From the NCBI GenBank assembly GCA_903813345.2, contig CAIIXF020000008.1, positions 2,241,341 to 2,305,340 on the forward strand: DNA of 64,000 bases. The letters are read 5' to 3'. The notes under the pieces are model-generated. The model saw only the letters and a program-made list of their open reading frames with translations, searched no databases and was not told the DNA's origin. This document shows positions 46,413 through 57,372 of the stretch, in pieces (positions within the stretch are counted from its first letter, which is position 1; the number at the start of each line of letters is the position of its first letter). This DNA is from Owenia fusiformis. Its lineage: Eukaryota; Annelida; Polychaeta; Sabellida; Oweniidae. A program made the position numbers and the translations under genes.

Positions 46413-46575
46413 CTTCCCTCTTATCTTTCTAAGAAACCATGAAGAAAACACAAGAGAAAATATATGTCATGTTGCTTTGTTTTCTGTTTCAGTCAAACGC
46501 AGTAATCCTTTGTGTGTCATTCCATCAGATTGATAGACGGAAGGCTTTTATGTATGTAGGCTATCTTTATAAACA

Positions 46576-48398
46576 ATGTTTAGTCACTTGGTACCAGGAG
46601 CTGCTATCAGAGCATTCACAGGGTTTTCAAGATGTGTCTACCACAGACAGAATTGTTTGACAATATTCAGAGAACACTTTATCAAAAAAGGTCTCAGGAT
46701 TCAGCATCGCTGTATGAGTCAAGAAGGGGCACATCCGAGTGTCATGACCAAACTACGACAAATTGAAGATTCCATGAGAGTCTATGGATACTCCACTCTT
46801 AGAATTGGAATTGGGGTCATTTTTTCTGCAGGTAAGTGCAAAATAGGTCGTCAAGTGAGGCTTGAGAAATATAGAAAAATGGGGATACACCTCTGTGTAA
46901 AGACAAATTAAACTGACTTCCTAATTGGAGATATCTTTCAATTTTGCCAAAGAGTGCATTTTCCCAAAATGGTGAGAATCATCACAAAAAGTAGAAGAAA
47001 TTGAAATGTTATGATCTAGCTGCCCTATGTGTGTACTCATATGTTTTTATTTACTCGATTACATTTTAGGAATATTAATGCACTCTTTTAAGTCAATACT
47101 GGTCATTTTGCTATTTTACAGGTATTTATGTACAGTAAAACCTGTCTCACAGAAGTGGGACATGTGACTCATTTCGTTTTGCCAGGGATGGTAAATTTTG
47201 GTTGATACAAGCCAGGCTTATTTATATTATACTTTTAAGTAACTTTTACACGAGACTCTATTATTTCCTAAATTATTTACCACAACTTATGCTTCCACAT
47301 TGTAGGTTTTGGCATCTACATATTCAGAGATCATATCCGAGGTGCTGCAGCTGATGAGGTGTCCAATGTTGCTAGTAAATCACTGGAACATGAGGCAGTT
47401 ATACAAAAGGCTGAAGATCTAGCCAAAGCTCTCCTACATGCTGTTCTAACAGACCCTCCAATAAAAACACAATCAGGTACATCTATACATGCAGTAAAAC
47501 CTATATATGGGGACACCTCTTAAATAAAATGGACACTGCTCAAAGTGAACACTTTTTTTTCATGCAAACATTATTGTAAGTCAAACTCATAGCAGTGTTC
47601 ATTTTAGACATGCAATGTTTACTATGATTTGTTCTCAGCCAGTTTTATTGAATGAAGTATACAAGTTGAAATCTGTTCTGTATTTTGCACCCTTATTGTT
47701 CATTGAAATCTCCCTTATAAAATAAAATGCACACCTACTGATTAAAAGATAAGTTTGTCAGTACATGTACATAAATAATTAAAATTTATACATTTTTTCT
47801 TTTTTCAGTGAACTTCTTACGTGATATATTCAGTCGTTCAGATACCCAAGAAGGTCTTATTGACTTACTCCTTCATGCGTTAAATGACCCAAAGACAAAA
47901 CAGAACTTTGTACGACTATTAATTCAAGTTGTATCTCAGTCACTAAATGATGATGTATTCCGACAAAATCTAGTCCTTAATATTAACTTACTTTTAAAAG
48001 ATGATAACACAAGGATAACATTACTTGCAATACTCAAAGGAATTTTAGCAGATGAGGAAGTGAAATCGCAAACTAAGGATTTCATAGTTGAAGTACTCAG
48101 TTCAGACAAAGTGAAAAACAAAGCATCTGATTTTGCCAAAGCTGTTCTCAATGATGTTGTTAAAGATGACATTATACGTAAAGATTCAGGAGATGCCATG
48201 TGGGCAGCTTTTACATACTCTGTGACTCCTAGGATAATTAGTAGATTCAAACGCTCAGAGAGCATCCCCAAGGATGAACAAAGCAAAGATGAGTCAATTG
48301 ATAAGGAGAAGGAAGTCAGTGATGGTGATAGTGGTGCAGAGACAAGTGATGGTGAACCTGTGGTTGAGATTGATAATGGAGGGAGTGCACAAAATTAA
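46576..48398 (+). CDS. Uncharacterised conserved-type protein, probably mitochondrial membrane protein, 3 exons
   Basis: I do not recognise a named family. Exons 46576-46831, 47306-47476 and 47809-48398 join in frame (256+171+590 = 1017 nt, 338 aa) with GTAAGT/GTACAT donors and TAG/CAG acceptors. The N-terminus (residues 1-45) is rich in Arg/His and nearly lacks acidic residues, as in mitochondrial presequences. A hydrophobic segment at ~74-93 (TLRIGIGVIFSAGFGIYIF) spans intron 1 and would form one membrane helix, followed by FRDHIRG. Residues ~100-290 are helical repeats of the type 'VxxALLHAVLxDPxxK', 'LLLHALNDPKTKQNFVRLL', 'LLKDDNTRITLLAILKGIL', each ~36-40 residues. The tail is Ser/Asp/Glu-rich. 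An AATAAA lies at 48671. An upstream non-coding exon is possible. Confidence 0.8.
47135..47165. mobile_element. Pogo-like MITE end fragment in an intron
   Basis: TACAGTAAAACCTGTCTCAC resembles the left terminus of the pogo-like MITEs at 13.8 and 36.4 kb. No matching right end was located; a similar word (GCAGTAAAACCTATA) occurs at ~47491 in the next intron. Confidence 0.4.
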
Positions 48399-48670
48399 TG
48401 TCATATTTCTAAATTCTTTCTGTAATTATTCAAATGCACATAAAATGCAAAGTTTTACAGTGTGTAAGTGTGATCCTCAGACAATGTTTGAAATGAAGCT
48501 CTATTGTTGATATTTAATACTACACTAATTGCAGGAAGTATAACAATATAAGAAACAAAAGTTTACTTTTTTATTTTTACACATTTCTTTTTATTACTCC
48601 ATATTAAACTCCAAATGTCACAATTTGGAGTGATTATGCCTTGAAATTAGAGCAGAGTTTTGTTGCTTTG

Positions 48671-48676
48671 AATAAA
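48671..48676 (+). promoter_or_regulatory. Candidate polyadenylation signal of the 46.6-48.4 kb gene
   Basis: AATAAA 273 nt after the stop codon. On the opposite strand an AATAAA at 48846-48851 could serve the convergent NPC2 gene, ~235 nt after its stop. Confidence 0.5.
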
Positions 48677-48879
48677 ATTGTTTTGTACCTTCAGAGTCAA
48701 ATGTGCCCATATTCAAATGTACACACATTTAAGTTAATTTCATCAAATTATGTTGTGAATGTGAAATTCTGATATAGTCATCAATCTCACTTTGTTATCA
48801 ATTATTTCCCTAATAAGTCATTAATGTAGTTTTAAGTCATCAATATTTATTAATTTAGTTACTGAGCAAATTCATTTAG

Positions 48880-49098
48880 CTATCATTGTTGTTTAGTCAC
48901 CAATGTTGTTTAGTCACCAATGTTGTTAAGTCACTGCTCCAATTTTGTTTAGTCTCCAAATTTGTTTAGTCATCAGTGTTGTTTAGTCACCAATTTTTAT
49001 TTAGTCACCAATGTTGTTTAGTCACCCATGTTGTTCAATCACCAAGGTTGTTTAGTCACCAAAGTTGCTTAGTTACCAATGTTGTTTAGTCGCCAATA
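48880..49098. repeat. Minisatellite, ~17-19 bp unit, overlapping the NPC2 stop codon
   Basis: About eleven copies of TTGTTTAGTCACCAATG and variants. On the minus strand the unit reads GGTGACTAAACAACATT; the last NPC2 codons (GGC GAC TAA) are the first unit. Confidence 0.9.
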
Positions 49099-52000
49099 GA
49101 AACAGGAATAACAAAGCAGAACATGTCATTAGTACTGTCATCCTTTAGTTCCCATTTCACAACAAGTTTCAACTGAAATGAAATGAAATAACTTGAAACA
49201 ATTTATAAATGAACATGTGTTCCTCAATGTACTTTTTGTCAAATGTAACAATATCTTGAATGTGAATAATATTTTAGTTTAATTAACTTTACAATTTACA
49301 TGTACCTTGTACAAACAATACAATAAGTTCAACTCAATTATCTGGACAAACAATATAATAAGTTTTACTCTACAATATAATACTACATGTACATAGTATT
49401 TGTTGATGGAGAGTGATATGAATATGTACTGACTATAAAAATATGGCAGTTATTGTACATAGTGTATGTATAATGCTATGCGGCTATTTGATGCAATTCC
49501 TCAGGGGAAAACTACATGGGGAACGTCATGTTATAATTCAAACTGTTGAATACAAATATTAATTTGTTCTTCTGTTTAAATTCAGTAGTGTAAATATTGA
49601 GCATTTGACTGCTTTCTTAATCTTTCAAAGATAATGACTTCATGCAGTCATGGGGATGGGCACAGCTTTTCATACACTTGGTATATTGCATCAAGTTTGA
49701 CAAAACCTTATACCAACCTTTGGGTAAGATGGGTTGACAAATAGGACATTAGAATAGGTGTTCATATCTCCCGACTTCACTGGGCACGTCACATTAGATT
49801 TACATCCATCTGGATTGGGAATAGGGAACGGCACTGGAACCCCCGCAATTATACCATGTACCACACTTGTCAAGGTTTTGCTCATGGCATCTGGAATAAA
49901 AAGGTTGGTAAAATTGTATTTAACCATGAGCTTTCTAACAGAATTCCCATGTCTTGTCTGTATATAATAAAAAATTAGTACCATGACCATTTTGACCATT
50001 TTGAAATCAGGCAAGCTTTTGAACCAGGAGTCATAAGGGAGTTTTTTGTATTGATGTTGAACAAAAATAACTTGAAACTGGAATCCTATCGACAGAGGTT
50101 TTGAGCAAATGGTCCAAAAGAGGATTTCGCGAGACAGATGGACAAATCAATGTTAACTAAAATGGCTGAAAATAAAAAAAACGGATATAATATTTTGCTG
50201 ATTTTTTGTAACAAAATTAATTCATACAACTACCTTTAACAGTGACATGGCTTTTTACAATGCAGGACAGCTGAAATTAAAGCTAAAATGTAAAGCTAGG
50301 AAATGGGCAAAAAGTGAATTTCGCGAAACAAGAATGGCAACCATTTTGAAAATAGGCGAGCTTTTGAATGGGAGAGTTTTTTGTATTGATGTTGAACAAA
50401 ATTAACTTAAAATGGGAATCCTATCGACAGAGGGTTTAAGGTAAATGGTCCAAAAGTGGATTTTGCGAGACAGATGGACAAATCAATGTTAACTAAAATG
50501 GCTGAAAATAAATAAATGGATATAATTTTTCGCTGATTTTTCGTAACAAAATTATTTCATACATCTACTCTTTACATTAATTTACATGGATTTTTACAAT
50601 GTAGGACACTTGAAATTATTTGTAAAGCTAGGAAATGGGTCAAAAGTGAATTTCGCAAGACAAAAATGGCGGCCATATTGAAAATAGGCGAGCTTTTGAA
50701 CCAGGAGTCATAGGGGAGTTTTCTGTATTGATGTTGAACAGAAATAACTTAAAACAGGAATCCTATCGACAGAGGTTTTAAAACGTGCCACAGAAAGTGG
50801 ATTTCGCGAGTCAGATAGACAAATCAATGTTAACTAAAATGGCTGAAAATAAAAAAATGGATACAATTTTTCGCTGATTTTTTGTAACAAAATTATTTCA
50901 TATATCTAATCTTTACATTGACATGGATTTTTACAATGTAGGACACCTGAAATTTTTTGTAAAGCTAGGAAATGGGCCAAAAGTGAATTTCGCGAGACAA
51001 AAGTGACCGCCATTTTGAAAATAGGCGAGCTTTTGAACCAGGAGTCATAGGGGGGTTTTCTGTATTGATGTTGAACAGAAATAACTTAAAACAGGAATCC
51101 TATCGACAGAGGTTAGCTAGGAAATGGGCTAAAAGTGAATTTCGCGAGACAAAAGTGACAGCCATTTTGAAAATAGGCGAGCTTTTGAACCAGGAGTCAT
51201 AGGGGGGTTTTCTGTATTGATGTTGAACAGAAATAACTTAAAACAGGAATCCTATCGACAGAGGTTTTAAAACGTGCCACTATTGTTGACGGACAGACGG
51301 ACGGACAGACAGACGGACGGACAGACGGACGGACGGACGTACAGACGGACGTCATTTGTTGTTGCTGCATTGGTTTCTTCATTCATTTTCTTCTTTCATT
51401 GTCTTGATTTGATTGCGATGTTACTTATCTTTCTTCAGGGTCCACAGACTTGAGACTGCGCATAGGTGGGTTAAACGTTTTGATCCGGCCGGAAAACTCT
51501 CCCCTTCCCCTTACTGTTGGTCTTATGCTGATTTGTCATCTTAGTTTACCCTCTTTGCGGAGAAGATACTGTTTCATATTCATTTGTTAATGTTCTCTTC
51601 TCTCATTAATTTTCCAGTCCTTCATGATGATATTCTCCTGCATATTGTATTTAGTACATATCCATTTATTTCTTGTTATAGCTTTCTCAGTATACGAATT
51701 TAGTATGTTGCTCCTGTAGCCTTGACATTGTAGTTTATTTCCCAGGCTGGTAACTCTGTTTGTTGCATCTTCCAGTTGACTGCAGATTCTTGAAATCCTT
51801 ATTATTTGTGATATAAATATTCCATAAGATTGGTTTCTAGGAATATTTCCAGATAGATCAGGATATGAGACTATTTGGAAATTGAAGTTTTCCCTTTTGT
51901 CGTATAGTTTTGTAGTGATTTGTTTATTTACTATTTTCATTTGTATGTCCAGAAAAGTTGTTTCTGTATCCTTCTCATTTTCCTTGTTTAACACTAGTTC

Positions 52001-54507
52001 TTCAGGATAGATGTTCTTCATATCAGTCTCCATTTCTCCGTCGTTGTTTATAGTACATAAATCATCGATGAATCTTGTAGTTTTAGCATATTTTAGTACT
52101 TTGGAGTAGTCTTCCCTATACATTTTCTCAATGGCTTGAAATTCATAACTGTATAAGTATAGGTTTGCCATATATGGCGCCGGATCGATTCCCATCGGTA
52201 TTCCAATTTTCTGTCTTAGAATTGATTTCCCTGCTTTAAAGTAGGCTGTATCCACGATGAAATCCACTAGATCATTGCACTCTCCTTTGGTATATGCCTT
52301 TTTATTATCCGCCTTTCCACCCCATTTGGCTTCATCTCCACCTACTGTTATCTTTTGGTTAGTTCCTCCTCTGAAGGCTTTATCTATCACCCATTTCAGT
52401 TTTTCCTTTATGTCAGTTAGATTAATCTTTGTGTATAGTGTAGAGAAATCATACGAGGCTATGTTTCTTGCCCCGTTCCTTAAATTTACACTTTTAATGT
52501 TATCTAACATATTTTGGTTATTGTCACTGATCCACATCCTATTGGCACCTGTATAATCCTTAATCTTCTCACAGTATCTTTTGTTAGTATATTGCACTAG
52601 TTTAAGAATTTTGGTCAGTTTTTTGGCAGCTGGTTTTACAGAACTTTTCTTTGAGCCAATGATATATCTAAATTTAATTGGCTGTTTATGCATTTTAATT
52701 GTAAGATGAATCCTTGGTATAATGTTTTGTTCTTCTCCCGGTTCAATCTTGAATTTTGTTTTCATTGTCTCTTTGATTTCCTCCACTATATCTTCTTCTC
52801 CTTTATCTTCTATCCTTTGATAGGTGTCACTCCCAATTTCCTCTTTAATCTTCTTTATGTAGTATTGTTTGCACATAAACCCAATATTATTTGCTGCCTT
52901 ATCAATAGGTACAATGGCATATTTTTCCTTGAGTTGATTGAGTTCTTCCATAGCATTATGGTCCTTTAGTGTCTGCTTTGGATTTTTAATATGTCTAAAT
53001 TTTGTATTTTGAAGTAACTCAATCTTTTGTTTAACCTTTTCCATTACAGTATTTTTCCATTCATTTAAGTATACTTTTGAAACTTTTTCATTTTTTGTCC
53101 AACTTATTGCATATTCATCTATTCCATTCTTTATTTCGTCTTTCGCTTTCCTGAAGTTAATGTTTCGTTTTTCTCTATAGCCAGGACCTTTACTAAATAG
53201 CTTTCTCAATTTTGAATTTTGTATAATCTTCAGATTTCCTGTTATGACGTGACCATGGTCTTCATCCTTAAATTCAGATGTATTACAATCACATTCTCCT
53301 GTATTGTTGCCTTCGTCGATACTTTCTGTAATCTCACTATAGTTGAACAATTTATTCCTTATTGGCTTTGTGTATATATAGACAATTCCTGGTGGTTCCT
53401 TATTTTTGATACTTGAAGGTATTGTCTTGATCACTTCTTCATCTCTTAAGATATTTGCAATGTTGATTACTTCTACTGCTTTGTTTTCAAATAGTATTTT
53501 ACAGAATTTTGTTGGTTTCTTTTTCCTATTCTTGGTCTTTAGTTCATTGTTTTTCCTAAGTTTTGGAAAAACGGACGGACAGACAGACGGACAAGTGAGT
53601 GATTGCAAAAGCTCACCATGTGAGCTAAATAAGCCCTGGAATATTCAAAATTGGTTATGAGTTATCAATATTCCAATGTTCACATTATAACAACTTGGCA
53701 TATCTGAATTAATAAAATTGAAGAACTATTGACATTTCATATCAATTTTGATTATACATGCTTTAACAAGGTAGTAATTATTCAGGAATATACAGCAAAA
53801 CTTGTATATCTGATCACCTCTGTCATCCAAACACCTCTTAATATGAACACTTTCTCATCTAATCCCTTTTTAAGAAACTGCAATGTGAACACCTGTATTC
53901 TGAACACTTGGCCGCTCTTAATTGTTGTCAAATTTGACAGGTTTTACTATACTTATTACTTATTGAACACCCTTCGTATAATGTTTACATGTAACTTACT
54001 AGCAACAAACTGCACCTTCATGGTAACATTACTGTTGTGTTTTAAAACACAGGGCTGGGCTCCACAAGGTGTCACATCCACAGACTTTATGCCTCCTGTT
54101 TTAGATCCTACAAAACATGTTAAATGGTTGAGATATTGTCAGTTAGATTTGGAAGATATTCTTTGCCTGAATGATTGTAAAGTATGATGGTTCTGAATGG
54201 TAATGGTGACATTTATGAATTATGTCCATTAATAAATTCCCTTTTTAAAAACTGTTTAATCACCATATAAACAAGGTGTATTTCAAAATGTAAGTGAAGA
54301 TTGAATTTTGATTATTTGCTATAGATTTTGTTACCCCGTCTAATACAAGGCCTCCCCCTTGAGTATGGGCATGATCTGCCTAAACATAGAAGCACATGGA
54401 TTTTGAAATTTAAATCTATGTTAATACTTACCACAATCTTTCCACACAACTGGGATTGACAGCGCCCCCAGAATTATGCAACTAAATATACAAATCCTGA
54501 GAAACAT
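49086..54507 (-). CDS. NPC2: NPC intracellular cholesterol transporter 2, 4 exons
   Basis: A secreted, lysosomal ML-domain protein that binds cholesterol and hands it to NPC1. Exons 54507-54432, 54107-54000, 49890-49718 and 49172-49086 join in frame (76+108+173+87 = 444 nt, 147 aa; human 151). Residues 1-~18 (MFLRICIFSCIILGALS) are a signal peptide. Six mature cysteines at 25, 40, 45, 91, 97 and 138 match the three family disulphides (25-138, 40-45, 91-97). Signature blocks include VVHGIIAGVPVPFPIPNPDG (71-90), CKSNVTCP and KWELKDD with FCFVIPV near the end. N-glycosylation sites: N52 and N94. Donors are GTAAGT, GTAAGT and GTTGGT (the last weak). Intron 2 is ~4.1 kb and contains a tandem repeat and an RT ORF. 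The stop codon lies in a minisatellite. Looks functional. Confidence 0.95.
49985..51285. repeat. Satellite-like tandem repeat, ~335-345 bp unit, ~3.5 copies (NPC2 intron 2)
   Basis: AGCTTTTGAACCAGGAGTCAT-type words recur at about 50012, 50356, 50688, 51025 and 51177 (spacings 344, 332, 337 and 152), with shared blocks such as AATCCTATCGACAGAGG and AATTTCGCGAGACA. The last unit is truncated by an internal deletion. The array ends at an ACGG-type microsatellite (51286-51350). Confidence 0.9.
51286..51350. repeat. ACGG/ACAG microsatellite
   Basis: GGACGGACAGACGG-type repeats for ~65 bp. A similar shorter run is at 53570-53593, at the other end of the RT ORF. Confidence 0.9.
51587..53608 (-). 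CDS. Uninterrupted reverse-transcriptase ORF (Penelope-like type)
   Basis: A 673-codon ORF without stops or frameshifts. RT motifs are in order: ASYDFSTLYTKI (about residue 385), QKIGIPMGIDPAPYMANLYL (~467) and the catalytic RFIDDL (~510), followed by TFLDIQM and TTKLYDKRENFNF. N-terminal to the RT is a conserved block with CDCN (~107), GHVITGNL and LFSKGPGYRE. This set matches a family of animal RTs widespread in marine invertebrates that I place, tentatively, near Penelope-like elements. No GIY-YIG endonuclease is seen. It copies RNA into DNA. The first ~12 codons (CPSVCPSV) are microsatellite, so the true start may be one of the later Met codons. It lies in NPC2 intron 2 on the same strand. 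Confidence 0.85.
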   Translation of the reverse strand: MQSLTCPSVCPSVFPKLRKNNELKTKNRKKKPTKFCKILFENKAVEVINIANILRDEEVIKTIPSSIKNKEPPGIVYIYTKPIRNKLFNYSEITESIDEGNNTGECDCNTSEFKDEDHGHVITGNLKIIQNSKLRKLFSKGPGYREKRNINFRKAKDEIKNGIDEYAISWTKNEKVSKVYLNEWKNTVMEKVKQKIELLQNTKFRHIKNPKQTLKDHNAMEELNQLKEKYAIVPIDKAANNIGFMCKQYYIKKIKEEIGSDTYQRIEDKGEEDIVEEIKETMKTKFKIEPGEEQNIIPRIHLTIKMHKQPIKFRYIIGSKKSSVKPAAKKLTKILKLVQYTNKRYCEKIKDYTGANRMWISDNNQNMLDNIKSVNLRNGARNIASYDFSTLYTKINLTDIKEKLKWVIDKAFRGGTNQKITVGGDEAKWGGKADNKKAYTKGECNDLVDFIVDTAYFKAGKSILRQKIGIPMGIDPAPYMANLYLYSYEFQAIEKMYREDYSKVLKYAKTTRFIDDLCTINNDGEMETDMKNIYPEELVLNKENEKDTETTFLDIQMKIVNKQITTKLYDKRENFNFQIVSYPDLSGNIPRNQSYGIFISQIIRISRICSQLEDATNRVTSLGNKLQCQGYRSNILNSYTEKAITRNKWICTKYNMQENIIMKDWKINERREH
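53793..53948. mobile_element. Pogo-like MITE in NPC2 intron 2
   Basis: CAGCAAAACTTGTATATCTG and the inverted GACAGGTTTTACTATA enclose ~155 bp with 'GAACACCT'-type words, as in the 13.8 and 36.4 kb copies. TA at the left; the right end is mutated. Confidence 0.6.
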
Positions 54508-54509
54508 TG

Positions 54510-55435
54510 TGATTTATGAGATTTCTAGAATTCAATTGTAAAGTGGTGTCCAGTGTCAAAATCAATGCACGACAGTTGATAATTTCCTCAAAGTAATGTA
54601 AAACCTTTGATTTTGCGATATCTAAATTTTAAGGTCTTCGACAACATTGAGTGATGGAATCAAATTAATGGAACAATGCTTTTACTCAATCTTTTCATGA
54701 AAAGTCTGAAAAAAAATAGATTCAAAGTCAAAATCTTTTCAGGATTATCATAGCCTTTTATTATTTATTTATCAAAGTATCACATGACAAAATACCAACA
54801 ATAAATTGTGTCTGTACAAAAATAATCAATGTGAAAATGATGTTTTACAGTATCAGTGTGACCTTAGTGTGGTATCATCATATGATCGAAAGATTTTCTT
54901 ATTGTTATCTTGAATATTTATTTATATTAACTTTCTAGATAATTTACTATTGTACTGACTTGATTAATTATTAAAGATAGTAAGACATGTTAAATGCCAA
55001 CAATGGTATTTGCCAACAATTTTAAATGACAAAGATTATGTTTATTCCATACATTTTCTCGAAAATGACTTTCTATTTAATGTTGATAACTCAGGAATGA
55101 TCACCAATTGTTTGTAGTTGACCTTGACCCTTAAAAGTCACTAACTTTGCAGGATTGTATTGCATTTAACTTAATTTGAACATTATACACTGCTACATAC
55201 ATGAGAAATGGCATGCTCTGATTGGTTCATTAAGTTAGAGGTTTACCTCAGCAGTGTGAGCCTAATATTCCAAAGGGTAATGGTATGATCCTCACATAAG
55301 ATGATAATGAAAACACCTGTGGACAGGGTGGCCCAATTAAATGAATACACCTTGTTCAAGCTCACTTTAATTTTTCCAAGAATCACTCATTGATGAGGGT
55401 GATTCTATTCTAAGCCACATTGTAAAGGAATATAT
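54510..55435. other. Upstream of NPC2: promoter and spacer
   Basis: AT-rich, no coding exon seen. The NPC2 promoter should lie near 54.5-54.7 kb, but no clear TATA box or other core element stands out. Confidence 0.4.
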
Positions 55436-55439
55436 AAGG

Positions 55440-55577
55440 GTTATGTACTGGGAGGTTTTGGATACAGGGTTTATCCCAAGGGAAATATGTGTATCTCACG
55501 AGGGATCGCAGGGACCGAGGGATATACACATATTTCCTGCGGGATAAACACTGTATCCAAAACCGACCGTACATAAC
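55440..55577. repeat. Foldback repeat (138 bp)
   Basis: TTATGTACTGGGAGGTTTTG and GGATACAGGGTTTATCCC pair with the inverse at 55530-55577; a ~25 nt loop contains GAGGGATCGCAGGGACCGAG. Confidence 0.85.
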
Positions 55578-55580
55578 TGG

Positions 55581-55946
55581 TGTATCTCATACTTGAGTGG
55601 GTTTGGGGTAAATATAACCTTTACCACCTTTTTTAAATGACAAGATAGGCCTATACTGTAAAAGCACAATTTATATTTAACATTTTCATAATATTCCTTC
55701 AGTTCAATACAATAGAATTGTAACATTTAAACTTTTTGAAAAATTTTTAATTTCTGAAATTTAAATTTTTAGAATTTTTAAACTTTTTTAAACTTTTGAA
55801 AAAATTCCCGGGAGCGGGATGGATATATTATATCTGCCCGCATTTGGCCTAGAGCGGGACATATACAATATATCCTGCCCGCTCCTCAGATATGATATAT
55901 ATTCCCGGGTGATATCTACCCCAAACCCACTCAAGTATGAAATACA
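55581..55946. mobile_element. Foldback element (366 bp) with an inner hairpin
   Basis: TCATACTTGAGTGGGTTTGG at the left (55588) pairs with its inverse at 55917-55940. Inside, GAGCGGGATGGATATATTAT (55812) pairs with the inverse ending in CCTGCCCGCTC (~55885), and CCCGGGA/TCCCGGG words flank that hairpin. No coding capacity. Confidence 0.75.
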
Positions 55947-55949
55947 CAT

Positions 55950-57365
55950 GTATATTGTGTCTAGGTTGCGTGGTAGATATTTTCTTGATCTAGGACATAC
56001 AGAAATATCTGTTTTGGTCCTACTCCATTTTAGCAACTCAATTCAACATTCAGATTTTCTATATTTTTCAAAATGTTGGGTTGGGATAGGATATGTATAT
56101 TATTTACTTGGACGTTTCAAATTCCTGATTCATGTTTCAGGCGATATGTTTCACCCCAAAACACCCCCCACCCCTGATAGGTCGCAGTATAAATAAGATA
56201 ACATAATTAAGATATTTTTTTAAAAAACAAGCTATAATTTATTGAAAACATTCAATGCACAATATAAATATAATCTTGAGCTAGAAAATACTCACACATT
56301 TAAAATATGTGTCTTTATACTTATTTCATTAAAACATTTCATTGGAGTATGCCACTGAGAAACACAGTTCTAATATGTACAATAAACAAATAAAATCTCT
56401 ATTTCATTGGTTGACACAAGTTGATAATACATATTTTAAGTAGATATATATCAGTTCAAAGTAAACTGTACCATATAAATCTGTATAATATAATTGAGCT
56501 AGGCTATACAATGTATGTTTGTGTAACACTGTGAGAGCCACGATTTTGAAATATTGAGGAAAACATGATAAGATTCAATACTTTTTTGTAAAATATCGGT
56601 GAGGCTATTGCCTCCTTTGCCTCTTTTGTCTGATGAGGTACACATGCTAAGCCTCCATGTCAGTACTCATAACTTCGATTGTAATGAATTTGATGTTTAA
56701 AGGCATATATTATATCACTAACCTACAGACTTACTAGAGAAAAGCCTAGCCAAGTGCCATAATATTTTCAATACATCTGTGATGTAATTTTGAGATCCAT
56801 CTTGATTACAATTATAGCAAATTAATTTTTTACAATATGATAAGAGACAGGATCAACAAATAAATGTTTACCCATAAAGGTAATTAACTACATTTCTTAG
56901 TACATGTACAGTGTAACGATTTTAAAAATGAATCGATTTATCAAAATTCATTTAAAATTATCAACAATGTTCAATTGTGTTTTTAGGGTAGTAGGAGAAC
57001 AATTGTATATGTAATTAATTGCATTTTGGGACAAAATTGAAATAGTGACATGGCTCCTTATTCATCAATAATATTTAGTTTGATTATTGCATTTCCAAAA
57101 TGCTGTTGTAAAACTACACATTCATAATACACATAATAAGTTCATCATCAAACTTTAAAAAAACAAAAAAACAAGCTATAACACAAAAGTGAGTTATATT
57201 TACAAGTGCTTGTACAACAAAAAGCTGCCCAACAACAACAACACACCATGGAGAGGGGAGGGGGGTCATGCTATCATGGTTTCATAATTTGAATCATGAT
57301 AAAAAATATTTGATTTGAACATTTTTTGACATGAATAATGAAGGTTCAAACCTGGTACATATATT
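55950..57365. other. Intergenic, no gene recognised
   Basis: AT-rich spacer without recognisable exons, RNA genes or element ends. Confidence 0.4.
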
Positions 57366-57372
57366 TGTAGTA

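Noticed and set aside
52257-53660. Plus-strand ORFs of 65-99 codons with hydrophobic sequence
   Set aside because: They lie antisense to the intact RT ORF and have no recognisable domains.
54045-54187. Plus-strand ORF end with a protein-like sequence (GWAPQGVTSTDFMPP...)
   Set aside because: It is the reverse complement of NPC2 exon 2, which on the minus strand has conserved cysteines, the correct phases and splice signals.
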